From Paludibacteraceae bacterium (GTDB lineage: Bacteria; Bacteroidota; Bacteroidia; Bacteroidales; Paludibacteraceae): a stretch of DNA of 37,829 nucleotides. The notes beneath the pieces were generated by a model. That model was given only the letters and a program-made list of their open reading frames with translations. It was not told the origin of the DNA and did no database searches. Location: positions 1-37,829 of the forward strand of contig JAFVAX010000056.1 in assembly GCA_017480285.1 (NCBI GenBank), given 5' to 3'. Shown piece after piece: positions 1 through 7,150 of this stretch (positions within the stretch are counted from its first letter, which is position 1; each line of letters begins with the position of its first letter). The translations under genes were made by a program, and so were the position numbers.

Positions 1-288
1 ATGGGCGTAGAGGTGTCAGTCCCGTCGGCCATATTCCTGAGCCTCATAGCCACATTTGCGGCATGCGGCACATCGGGGATAGCCGGAGGCTCGCTACTAC
101 TCATCCCTCTGGCTTGCTCATTCTTCGGTATAGGCAATGACGTGGCAATGCAGGCTGTGGCGGTGGGCTTTATCATAGGAGTGGTGCAGGACTCGGTAGA
201 GACGGCGCTGAATAGTAGTAGCGACGTATTCTTCACCGCTGTGGCAGAACAGTATCACATACAGAAAAAACGTAACTTAAAACATTAG
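1..288 (+). CDS. sstT: Serine/threonine:Na+ symporter SstT, C-terminal part (5' truncated)
   Basis: This is the last 95 residues of a dicarboxylate/amino acid:cation symporter, most like SstT, which imports serine and threonine with sodium across the inner membrane. The stretch [18 protein letters not shown] (residues 23-40) and the later [14 protein letters not shown] match the conserved C-terminal hairpin and last helix that hold substrate and sodium in this family. Family members are about 400 residues, so roughly three quarters lie upstream of the window. The ATG at base 1 is an internal codon, not a proven start. The frame ends in TAG, and the base composition is visibly more GC-rich than most of the window. 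Confidence 0.88.
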   Translation: MGVEVSVPSAIFLSLIATFAACGTSGIAGGSLLLIPLACSFFGIGNDVAMQAVAVGFIIGVVQDSVETALNSSSDVFFTAVAEQYHIQKKRNLKH

Positions 289-319
289 ATTGATATTTTC
301 AATTTTTATTGTATATTTG
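289..319 (+). promoter_or_regulatory. Bacteroidota-type promoter for the aldehyde dehydrogenase
   Basis: ATTG (289-292) is followed after 19 bases by TATATTTG (312-319). This fits the Bacteroidota sigma-ABfr pattern TTTG-N19/20-TAnnTTTG with one -33 mismatch, and lies just upstream of the ATG at 342. It also argues that the start is 342 and not the in-frame TTG at 309, which overlaps the -7 box. Confidence 0.6.
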
Positions 320-341
320 TACGCACAAATTCAGATTAAAC

Positions 342-1766
342 ATGAATGCAAATTATACAGAGCAAATTATTAGTGAGATTGTAGCTAAGCAACGCAAGTT
401 TTTCCGTACAGGCACAACTCTGCCGATTGACTGGCGCATTGAGCAACTAAAGCGACTCAAAGCAGCGGTTATAGCACATGCCGATGAGTTTACTGCAGCT
501 CTTGCCGAAGACCTCGGACGCAGCGAAGTAGAAGCCTATCTCTGCGATGTAGGACCTATAATCGTGGAAATCAACGAAATGCTCAGCGGACTGCGCCGTT
601 GGGCACGACCTGAACGACATTGGAACGGATGGATGTGTTTCCCGAGTCTTATAACCAAGGTTTACAAGATGCCCTATGGCGTATCGTTGGTTATCAGTCC
701 TTTTAATTTTCCAATACTGTTGACTATCGGTGTGGTAGCAGCTGCTATGAGCGGTGGTAATACGGTGGTTATCAAGTCAAGCTCTAAATCTGCTGCATGT
801 ACGGCAGTGCTGAAACGTTTTTTTGCCGAGGTCTTTCCGCCTGAATACGTAACGCTTATTGATGGCGGCCATGATGTGGCGGATATGTGTCTTGCTCAGC
901 GGTTCGATAAGATATTCTATACCGGTTCGCCTGCTGTGGGTAAGCATGTGCTTGCCGCCGCTGCAGATAATCTCACACCGGTGGCACTCGAACTTGGCGG
1001 CGAGACCGGCAACTGGTGCGTCATTCGCCGTGATGCCGACCTGCGTGATGCTGCGCGCAAGATAGCGTTCTTCAAACTTACCAATGCAGGGCAGATATGC
1101 ATCAATATCAACCAGATAGCCGTGGCTGAGGATGTCGCTGATGTGTTCTTGGAAGAGCTTAAAAAAGAGTTTATTCGTCAGATCGGCGAGCATGCTGAGA
1201 ATAATCCAGAATACCCCAAGCTGATTACCGAAGCGGCATACGACAAATGTGCACGTTGGGCTGACCAATACCGCGAACGTATTATCTTTGGCGGAGTAGG
1301 AGTCCGAGAGACTCGTCGTTATGCCCCTACAATAATATATCCAGTCGGTATAGACGAGTCGATAGTGCAGCACGAACTTTTCTGTCCTCTATTGCCTATA
1401 GTGCCTTACAAAGACTCTGAAGTAGATGCTCTGATGGATGTTATAGCCGAGCGTGAGCATCCGTTGGCTATGTATGTGTTTACCAAAGATATGCGTTGGG
1501 CTGACCGTGTGATGCAGACACAACAGTTTGGCGGCGGGTGTATCAATGAGGTTTGTATCCACATGATGGTCAAAGGTGTACCGTTCAATGGCACCGGTCA
1601 TTCCGGCATGGGAGCCTACCATGGCGAATGGGGTTTCCGCGAGTTCACCCACCCGCAGACCGTACTTAAAGGCAGCACGCACTTCAATCTGCCATTGCGC
1701 GAACACCCATATTCCGGCGAGACAGGCAAGAAAAAAATGCGATTGCTCAAACTGTTTGAACGGTAA
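342..1766 (+). CDS. NAD(P)-dependent aldehyde dehydrogenase, class-3 type
   Basis: A 474-residue aldehyde dehydrogenase that would oxidise an aldehyde to the acid with NAD(P)+. Seen in the sequence: the Rossmann entry ISPFNFPILLTIGVVAAAMS with GNTVVIKSS; the cofactor-loop motif YTGSPAVGK; the general base in LELGGE (Glu217); and the catalytic cysteine in NAGQIC (Cys253). The C-terminal signature GHSGMGAYHGEWGF is typical of class-3 (fatty/aromatic) enzymes such as CalB/AldH. The length is normal and there is no break. I chose the ATG at 342 because the family aligns from NYTEQII and a promoter lies just before it. The natural substrate cannot be read from the sequence. It stands alone between SstT and a decayed region. 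Confidence 0.93.
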   Translation: MNANYTEQIISEIVAKQRKFFRTGTTLPIDWRIEQLKRLKAAVIAHADEFTAALAEDLGRSEVEAYLCDVGPIIVEINEMLSGLRRWARPERHWNGWMCFPSLITKVYKMPYGVSLVISPFNFPILLTIGVVAAAMSGGNTVVIKSSSKSAACTAVLKRFFAEVFPPEYVTLIDGGHDVADMCLAQRFDKIFYTGSPAVGKHVLAAAADNLTPVALELGGETGNWCVIRRDADLRDAARKIAFFKLTNAGQICININQIAVAEDVADVFLEELKKEFIRQIGEHAENNPEYPKLITEAAYDKCARWADQYRERIIFGGVGVRETRRYAPTIIYPVGIDESIVQHELFCPLLPIVPYKDSEVDALMDVIAEREHPLAMYVFTKDMRWADRVMQTQQFGGGCINEVCIHMMVKGVPFNGTGHSGMGAYHGEWGFREFTHPQTVLKGSTHFNLPLREHPYSGETGKKKMRLLKLFER

Positions 1767-1832
1767 CGTTAGCCAAATAGCAAAAAGAAGTATATCCCCA
1801 AACCATAATCCTCAAAAAAACAACAATACCTC

Positions 1833-2015
1833 ATGCCCGCATCACAATTCAAACGTTACATCTGGCTTGTTGACACTATACGTTCTGCAGGCCGTATCTC
1901 ACGTCAGGACATTGACCGTCGTTGGGCTAACTCTTCACTCAACGATACCAAAGAAGTTTCGCTTAGTTATTGGCGAACCGCAACGAGGGCATTTCTTCTT
2001 GTTCATTATGACTAA
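1833..2015 (+). pseudogene. Remnant of a WYL-domain transcriptional regulator (N-terminal part)
   Basis: The first about 40 residues (FKRYIWLVDTIRSAGRIS, then RRWANSSLND) resemble the N-terminal winged-helix of Bacteroidales WYL regulators, which normally run to about 300 residues. Here the similarity stops near base 1950 and the frame ends after 60 codons. No WYL domain follows before the next gene. I read it as a 3'-truncated remnant. The family assignment is from memory of the motif, not from a search. The following 250 bases hold an IS-like repeat pair and the promoter of the next gene. Confidence 0.55.
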
Positions 2016-2069
2016 TTTTAGATTTTCAATTAGCCATAAAGAGAGTCATAATCAGCGATTAAACCATAC

Positions 2070-2131
2070 TTCAGCCTGCAAAATGACCTATTGACACTAT
2101 ATCAACTTTTTTTAGCCTGCAATTTGACCTA
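2070..2131. repeat. Pair of 21-bp direct repeats, possible solo IS end
   Basis: Copies at 2070-2090 and 2111-2131 match in 18 of 21 bases (core AGCCTGCAA..TGACCTA) and start 41 bp apart. Multiple short repeats near the end of an element are a feature of IS21-family ends, but no istA/istB gene is nearby, so the assignment is a guess. They sit just after a truncated WYL gene, a plausible place for a deletion scar. Confidence 0.45.
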
Positions 2132-2223
2132 TACGCCAGAATCTTTTTCATAAAATTTATTTTTCTGCAAAGATAATTATTTTTACTGCCAAAAGTTATC
2201 AGTATGTAAAAAAATATGATTTT

Positions 2224-2255
2224 TTTCACAATTATACAAAAAAATCGTATCTTTG
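2224..2255 (+). promoter_or_regulatory. Bacteroidota-type promoter for the Ntn hydrolase gene
   Basis: TTTC (2224-2227), 20 bases, then TATCTTTG (2248-2255). The -7 box matches TAnnTTTG exactly; the -33 box has one mismatch. It lies 20 bases before the ATG at 2276. Confidence 0.6.
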
Positions 2256-2275
2256 TGTATAAATAAGAAAAAAAA

Positions 2276-3412
2276 ATGAAGACAAATAAAATTTTATTTC
2301 GAACTATCGGCATCTTAACTTGTGTCATCCTTGTTTGTCTGCTTGCTCTTGCCGGCTTTGCTTACCACCTTTTTTCAGACCAGATAAAAGCCGTGCAGTC
2401 AATAAAAGAAGTAACCGACGAACTCTACGAGATGACCTACTATGGCGACTATGGCATAGATGCTTTTCTGGAACAAGGGGGCATCCGCTCTGATGCTGAA
2501 CTGCAACCATTCTTGCAAAAAGTCCTCTCTCACGGACTTATTCCCGTCAACACCCCGCAACCCGAAATACCCGACATTGGTTGCAGTACGCTCGTAGCAC
2601 CTATAAAAGGCACCAGCGGCTACTTGTTCGGCAGAAACTTCGACTGGGCAAAAAAAGGCAACACAATCATTATCAGGACATACCCCAAAAACGGCTATGC
2701 CTCAGTATCAACTTCTAATCTCGATTTTCTTAATATGCCCCTGTCGCTCGAAAGCGATAACATTATTGAAAAAATGCCTGTAATAGCCGCTATATATGTG
2801 GCTCTTGACGGTATAAATGAAAAAGGACTTATGGTGGCCGACTTGTTTGCCGGTGATAAGGAAAAGACGGCACAAGAGCGTGGAAATCTTGCCGTTACCA
2901 CTACAACAGCCATCCGTCTGCTCTTAGACCTTGCCGCCACAACCGATGAAGCAATCAGTTTGCTCGCCTCTTGGGATATGCACTCATCTATCTATTGGGC
3001 ACACCATTTAGCGATAGCCGACAAAACAGGTTATAGCGTTGTAGTGGAATGGATCGACAATGAGATGATTGTAACTCCCACACCGGCTGTCACGAACCAT
3101 TATCTCACACCATTACGACCACATGTAGGTATCGGGCAAACAGAAGCACGGCGAGACACACTCTGTGCAAGACTGGAGGCAATACCGGAGATGCAAACCT
3201 CGGCTATGAAGCAACTACTTCAAGATGTGGCATTTGAAGACTATACAGGCTGGTCGGTCATTTTTAATACCACAGAACTCAATGCCACTTACTATTTTCG
3301 CACCGACTTCACAAAAGCATATATCTACCCTATCTATGGACATACTTACATCCCCGCTTGCGGAAAAGGGTACGCAAATGTCCCCGCTTGCGAGTCCATC
3401 AGCTCAAATTAG
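2276..3412 (+). CDS. Membrane-anchored choloylglycine hydrolase-like (linear amide C-N hydrolase) protein
   Basis: A 378-residue member of the Ntn-hydrolase superfamily related to choloylglycine hydrolase, penicillin acylase and acid ceramidase, which cleave linear amide bonds. Residues 8-32 form one hydrophobic anchor. The putative nucleophile is Cys103 in IGCST, placed well inside the chain as in acid ceramidase, so self-cleavage before Cys103 would be needed. GRNFDW follows at about residue 119 with the conserved Arg and Asp, and DGINEKGLMVADL matches the next conserved strand. The start fits the promoter 20 bases upstream. The last about 20 residues (two PAC repeats) come from a short DNA repeat and look like an acquired tail. 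The substrate is unknown; bile salts need not be it. Confidence 0.8.
   Translation: MKTNKILFRTIGILTCVILVCLLALAGFAYHLFSDQIKAVQSIKEVTDELYEMTYYGDYGIDAFLEQGGIRSDAELQPFLQKVLSHGLIPVNTPQPEIPDIGCSTLVAPIKGTSGYLFGRNFDWAKKGNTIIIRTYPKNGYASVSTSNLDFLNMPLSLESDNIIEKMPVIAAIYVALDGINEKGLMVADLFAGDKEKTAQERGNLAVTTTTAIRLLLDLAATTDEAISLLASWDMHSSIYWAHHLAIADKTGYSVVVEWIDNEMIVTPTPAVTNHYLTPLRPHVGIGQTEARRDTLCARLEAIPEMQTSAMKQLLQDVAFEDYTGWSVIFNTTELNATYYFRTDFTKAYIYPIYGHTYIPACGKGYANVPACESISSN
3351..3392. repeat. Two 12-bp direct repeats in the 3' end of the hydrolase gene
   Basis: TCCCCGCTTGCG occurs at 3351-3362 and 3381-3392, exactly 30 bp apart, so both are read in the same frame as (I/V)PAC. They give the hydrolase a short repetitive C-terminus. 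Confidence 0.6.
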
Positions 3413-3443
3413 TAAGTTTGTCAAAACACAATATCTTAAATCA

Positions 3444-3632
3444 ATGGATCACCTTCCTCATAACCCTGCCATTCTCGTTTCTGCTGTCAATATGTTGCTT
3501 CGCGATGAAGAGTTTGACACACTCGAAGCACTGTGCTACAACTTCAACACCGAACCTGAAAAACTAAAACAATATCTGCTAAAAAGCGGTTATCAGTACG
3601 ATGAAAAACAGATGCAGTTCAAAGTGATATAA
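3444..3632 (+). CDS. DUF4250 domain protein
   Basis: A 62-residue protein whose sequence MDHLPHNPAILVSAVNMLLR, followed by the Tyr-rich end GYQYDEKQMQF, matches the small DUF4250 family common in Bacteroidota and Clostridia. The function of the family is unknown. The frame is open further upstream, but the family length (about 60) and the ATG at 3444 fit best. It starts 31 bases after the hydrolase stop and is followed after 3 bases by the next gene, so the pair is probably co-transcribed. Confidence 0.8.
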   Translation: MDHLPHNPAILVSAVNMLLRDEEFDTLEALCYNFNTEPEKLKQYLLKSGYQYDEKQMQFKVI

Positions 3633-3635
3633 CCC

Positions 3636-3908
3636 ATGAAAAAACAAATTGTTGATATTGCATATTGTTTCTTGCACCAGAAGTTGCAAGTCTATGCTCA
3701 TTCTGCGTTAGAATGGCAACGCGACGATATCGAAATGGCTGTTGCTGACTTTGTCAGTCAGATGAATAGTGATTTATATAAGGTACTTGCAGGAGAAACG
3801 CCTGATTTTCTGCAGACCCACTCACGCTTCGAAACGGACTTGAAACATGCAGTCCTCATCCTGAACTTGTTTCAGGATCTCAGTCCTCATCCTGAACGCT
3901 TGCAATGA
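3636..3908 (+). CDS. Small protein of unknown function with a repeat-derived C-terminus
   Basis: A 90-residue protein starting 3 bases after the DUF4250 stop. It has no signal peptide or membrane segment and looks like a soluble helical protein (VDIAYCFLHQKLQVYAHSA, RDDIEMAVADFV). I do not recognise a named family. The last about 20 residues (from HAVLIL to ERLQ) are encoded by a palindromic repeat and a direct copy of its first half, so the native C-terminus has probably been replaced or extended. Its tight spacing to DUF4250 suggests a shared transcript. Confidence 0.6.
   Translation: MKKQIVDIAYCFLHQKLQVYAHSALEWQRDDIEMAVADFVSQMNSDLYKVLAGETPDFLQTHSRFETDLKHAVLILNLFQDLSPHPERLQ
3850..3897. repeat. 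Palindromic element with a partial direct copy inside a coding region
   Basis: ATCCTGAA (3858-3865) and TTCAGGAT (3871-3878) form a perfect 8-bp stem with a 5-base loop. A 17-bp segment is repeated exactly at 3850-3866 and 3881-3897. The core (CATCCTGAACTTGTTTCAGG) is the kind of dispersed palindrome seen in many copies in various bacterial genomes; that statement is from general knowledge, not a search here. Confidence 0.75.
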
Positions 3909-3969
3909 GAGAAAGTTTTCAAAATTAAACTTTTATCCCCTAAAATTCGCTTATTCGCTTATTTTTGAG

Positions 3970-3977
3970 TATCTTTG
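3970..3977 (+). promoter_or_regulatory. Orphan -7 box upstream of the dead methylase
   Basis: TATCTTTG followed by C matches the Bacteroidota -7 box exactly; the -33 box at about 3946 is poor (TTCG). It may be the old promoter of the methylase now decayed downstream. Apart from this, 3909-4100 shows no gene. Confidence 0.35.
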
Positions 3978-4100
3978 CACGCTTTTTGTGTAGTTGCGAA
4001 TATTTATTCTTACTATGTGCAAATACCGAATATAACAGGCAACTACCGAACTCTTGTGCACCCTCGTGCAGATAAGTCGAAAGAGGAACAGTAGAAACGC

Positions 4101-4700
4101 ACTCGCGACCATATACTTGGAACACAGTCGTCCACGCCCGCAAAGAAACTCCTCGCCGCCTTTCAAGACAAACTTGCATCGCTTACTTTTCTTGATCAGG
4201 TTTGCGGCAGCAGCAATTTCCTGACAGAAACTTTCCTCTCTTTGCGCCGATTGGAAAACGAGGTTATACAAGCCATGTACGGTGGCAATCGTCAAATAGG
4301 CTTCGAAGGCACAATAAAGGTCAATATCTCGCAGTTCTACGGCATAGAGATTAACGACTTCGCTTGTACCGTTGCAAAGACGGCACTATGAATAGCTGAG
4401 AGTCAGATGTTAAAAGAGACATCTCACATTGTGGGCGTTGATTTGAATTTCCTGCCGCTGAAAACAAATGCTTATATCCACGAGGGCAATGCTCTTAGGA
4501 TGGATTGGGCAGAGGTTATTGCCCCCGACAAACTCAACTACATTATGGGTAATCCTCCGTTTGTCGGAGCAAGTATGATGTCTGCTGAGCAAAAAGAAGA
4601 GGCTGTGGCTATCTTTGGCAAAGTAAAACTTTCAAACAGTATTGACTATGTAGGCGCATGGTATCATTTGGTTGCCAAGATGATTAGTCAGATTTCACAA
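4101..4700 (+). pseudogene. Decayed MmeI/PglX-like N6-adenine DNA methyltransferase fragment
   Basis: One frame carries, in order, LASLTFLDQVCGSSNFLTET (degraded SAM motif I, normally DPACGSGNF), SLRRLENEV, SQFYGIEINDFACTVAKTAL, a TGA stop, IAESQM, then GNALRMDW and the catalytic motif IV in LNYIMGNPPFVG. This is the middle of a type II/BREX-type DNA adenine methylase of about 900-1000 residues. The TGA at about 4389 replaces the Trp of TALWIAES, a TAG lies near 4092, and motif I has lost Pro, Ala and a Gly. Similarity ends near 4700, where transposase DNA of the opposite strand begins. It is not functional and marks a lost restriction or BREX-like system. Confidence 0.85.
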
Positions 4701-4704
4701 ATCA

Positions 4705-5369
4705 AAGCGACACTTCATCATTATCCCCAACATAACCTTCTCTCGGATTGCCACCGCTCGCAACTAATAGCCCGATATATATCTGAGAACACGAATGTTT
4801 GCCATCCTTTGAAAAACCACATTTGCGTATCACATCCTCACTTGCCGCCTCAAAATACAAGGTCGTCATATTATAGAAACATGTATCTATCTGACATCCT
4901 ACTGCTTGCTTGGTATGTGCGAAACTGATTTGTTCTACTTGAGTTTTAATATCTGATGCTTCTTTTCTCTTTCCTTTCTTATCTTGTGTCTCATCTTCGT
5001 CCTAATCTTTTGTTTTACGGTAGCACAGATTATCCAAAACCTATATATCCTATCTTCAGTATAGCTCTGATGAAGGTATCGAGCCAAATAATCAACAGTT
5101 TTGAGCTTGCTGCCGGGATTGTATAGCCGACAAATCACCAAATGACGGAACATCTCGTTCTTAATGGCATTATAGCCAATCCTATCATACAACTTACCAA
5201 AGATCAGTTTCGGACCAATAACTTGTATCTGAGAGTTGTTAAGGCTATGCAGAAAGTCGTGCAGATGCTGCTCTTCATGGTCTATAAACGGTAACTCCGG
5301 TTTGGTATGGGCAACTATATAATCCTCTGCCTGCTTAATCAGTCTTTGGATGGTCGTTGCATCCTTACT
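4705..5369 (-). pseudogene. Decayed IS1634/IS4-like transposase
   Basis: On the minus strand the frame from about 5369 reads SQIQVIGPKLIFGKLYDRIG and EMFRHLVICRLYNPGSKLKT, the N-terminal half of IS1634-type DDE transposases. At about 5025-5030 one T is missing (TTTTGG), shifting the frame. The old frame continues as FLDNLC, a TAG, VEQISFAHTKQAVG, CFYNMTTLYFE and CGFSKDGKHSCSQI, and is lost after GLLVASGGNP. The first catalytic Asp of YDVTTLYF is Asn here. No start codon, terminal inverted repeats or second half remain. It abuts the dead methylase, so insertion or deletion here probably broke that gene. Confidence 0.82.
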
Positions 5370-5425
5370 TTAACCAAATTTTATGACCACCCGCTGCCGC
5401 CATTTAAATTACTTTTTTTCTGAAA

Positions 5426-6115
5426 ATGACATTTCAAGATTTCAATAGAGCATACTCACAAGACCGCATAAGTCGCTATCTTACTACTTGCAACGGTGAT
5501 AAAAGTAAGGCCATGTTGCTGTATAAATACAATTTACGCCTATCGCAAGAGATATTTACTATCGTTACTTGTCTTGAAGTCGTGTTGCGCAACGCTATCG
5601 ACCGCCAACTGACTACCACATTGGGTAATGACTGGCTGAAAGATTCAGTTGATACGGGTGGTATCTTTGATAGTCCACGCTGTCAGGATTCCGCACAGAT
5701 AATACGCAAAGCAAATCGCAAAGTACTTGCTTTGGGTACTTATCAGCACTCTAAATTAGTGTCATCGATTGACTTTGGAACATGGAAATACATGTTTGGC
5801 AGTTTTCAATATCGTGTTACAGGCAGAACTTTATTGCAGATTTTCCATAATCGCCCTCAATCATCTGCTGCGATGCAGTATAATAACACATATATATTCA
5901 ATGAATTAGACAAAGCCAATACTTTGCGAAATCGTGTGGCACACAATGAACCGATAATTTTTACACATTCTAATCCACAAGCCGATACAACCTATATTCT
6001 CAATGAATACATTAAGATACTTACTTTGCTTACATGGTTAGGTTATGCCCCACACGCAATGTTCTATGGTCTTGACCTTGTACAGCAGATATGTGATAAA
6101 ATCAACAAACTATAA
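5426..6115 (+). CDS. Abi-family abortive-infection protein (Abi_2/HEPN, AbiD/AbiF-like)
   Basis: An intact 229-residue protein of the Abi_2 group, thought to block phage growth by cutting RNA. The N-terminal FQDFNRAYSQDRISRYL and LYKYNLRLSQE are typical of the family. Its HEPN RNase signature Rx4-6H is seen as LRNRVAHNEPI with Arg168, Asn169 and His173. There is no signal peptide. It is a single gene without a visible antitoxin or partner. It lies 50 bases from the dead transposase and near a dead methylase, so it is the surviving part of a defence-type island. The ATG at 5426 is the first in frame. The defence role is inferred from family and context. Confidence 0.8.
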   Translation: MTFQDFNRAYSQDRISRYLTTCNGDKSKAMLLYKYNLRLSQEIFTIVTCLEVVLRNAIDRQLTTTLGNDWLKDSVDTGGIFDSPRCQDSAQIIRKANRKVLALGTYQHSKLVSSIDFGTWKYMFGSFQYRVTGRTLLQIFHNRPQSSAAMQYNNTYIFNELDKANTLRNRVAHNEPIIFTHSNPQADTTYILNEYIKILTLLTWLGYAPHAMFYGLDLVQQICDKINKL

Positions 6116-6199
6116 TAAACTACCTATGACCAATGCGCAGTAAGAATGCAATAATATAAGATAAAATAATATAGACCAACTTACTTGCAGGTCCATTAC

Positions 6200-6274
6200 T
6201 TCCAACTATTACCATCTCATTCCAACTACACATGAAACATCACTTGCCAACTAAAATAGTACATTTAGTTGGAA
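6200..6274. promoter_or_regulatory. Array of TTCCAACTA motifs upstream of the lipoprotein promoter
   Basis: The motif occurs at 6200-6208 and 6220-6228 (exactly 20 bp apart), as GCCAACTA at 6246-6253, and inverted as TAGTTGGAA at 6266-6274. The last two form a perfect 9-bp inverted repeat (6247-6255 and 6264-6272) with an 8-base spacer. This lies just upstream of the predicted promoter at 6289-6320, as expected of a regulator binding array. The inverted part could instead be a weak terminator for the Abi gene. Confidence 0.5.
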
Positions 6275-6288
6275 ATTTTACATTTTTA

Positions 6289-6320
6289 TTTGATAATTTG
6301 AGAAAAAAGCAGTAACTTTA
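6289..6320 (+). promoter_or_regulatory. Bacteroidota-type promoter for the lipoprotein gene
   Basis: TTTG (6289-6292), 20 bases, then TAACTTTA (6313-6320), one mismatch from TAnnTTTG. It leaves a leader of about 60 bases before the ATG at 6385. Confidence 0.6.
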
Positions 6321-6384
6321 TAGTGAATTTTATTATCAAGATAAAATTCAACATATAATATTGTTTAACTAAAGTATTGGAATC

Positions 6385-6810
6385 ATGAAAAAAAGTATAT
6401 TATTAAACATTTTCGTAATGTTTTGCGTCTGCCTATTTGTTTCATGCAAATCATCAGAAAAAAATCCTCCAGTTTCTGTTTCTGCAACAGAAAATATACA
6501 TGGCAGAATAATAAATGAGAATAATGACCCTATAGAAGGTATTCATGTTATCCTCTATACTGATGAAGCACTTACTAATGTGTATTTAGACGGAATTATA
6601 TGTGAAATATATTCAGATAAAGACGGAAATTTTTCCGTAACGGCAGCAAGTGAGTATAGAAAAGGCTTAGAAAAAAAAGATCTTTATGTTCAAGTCATGG
6701 ATCCTAATGGGAAGTATCAAGAAACCACATCAAAAGTTATAATGGAATACGATAGAGAGTCTGCTATCGGTAATGGTTACGTTATAATTGTAATGCGCAT
6801 GTCAAAATAA
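6385..6810 (+). CDS. Lipoprotein with a carboxypeptidase-regulatory-like (Ig-like) domain
   Basis: A 141-residue lipoprotein. A signal peptide (residues 1-20) ends in the lipobox FVSC, with Cys21 as lipidation site. The mature part has one beta-sandwich of the carboxypeptidase-regulatory type: IHGRIINENNDPIEGIHVIL followed by SDKDGNFSV. It resembles the small radical-SAM-associated lipoproteins of Bacteroidales, but no radical SAM gene is next to it. It is more AT-rich than the core genes, has its own promoter and a strong terminator, and sits in the island, so it is probably acquired. The ligand or role is unknown. Confidence 0.75.
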   Translation: MKKSILLNIFVMFCVCLFVSCKSSEKNPPVSVSATENIHGRIINENNDPIEGIHVILYTDEALTNVYLDGIICEIYSDKDGNFSVTAASEYRKGLEKKDLYVQVMDPNGKYQETTSKVIMEYDRESAIGNGYVIIVMRMSK

Positions 6811-6838
6811 AAATCAAATTTTTCCGCAAACCATATCC

Positions 6839-6869
6839 GAAACAAGTCCGCATTTTGTGGGCTTGTTTC
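6839..6869 (+). terminator. Rho-independent terminator after the lipoprotein gene
   Basis: An 11-bp stem (GAAACAAGTCC at 6839-6849 with GGGCTTGTTTC at 6859-6869, one G-U pair) with a 9-base loop, followed by TTTAT. 6870-7150 holds no gene I can see. Confidence 0.75.
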
Positions 6870-7150
6870 TTTATGTAGATATGACAACTTGCATTTTCAA
6901 CATTCGCTTTGCTCATATTGCAAAATGACGCTTCGGCGAGTTGCCACTTTTTAGATAGTTCCCTTTAGGGATAAGAAATGCAAGCATTTACTCGCCTTGC
7001 AGCCATTTTGGGCATAATTACGCCCAACAACCAGCCACAAAAAGCACTAATTTTGCACCGTCAATCGCGAAAGACAACAATAGCGTTTATGTGCAGGGCA
7101 TTTATGCACTGCCTGTAAGCAAGTATTAACCCTTAAAAACCTTAACACTC

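Noticed and set aside
777..1373. Long minus-strand frame (198 codons) inside the aldehyde dehydrogenase.
   Set aside because: It is antisense to a well-supported gene and has no recognisable domain, start signal or promoter.
4101..4110. ACTCGCGACC here also occurs in tRNA-Asp (9884-9893), as if it were the left attachment site of the island.
   Set aside because: Only 10 bases match and the flanks do not continue the tRNA 3' end; a true left copy should restore the acceptor end. Treated as chance.
4389..4391. TGA in place of Trp in the methylase and the in-frame TGA in apbE as signs of a recoded TGA (code 4).
   Set aside because: TGA ends several intact genes here (deoD, and the ATGA overlaps of rsmG and the MBL gene), Trp is read by TGG throughout, and the methylase has other lesions.
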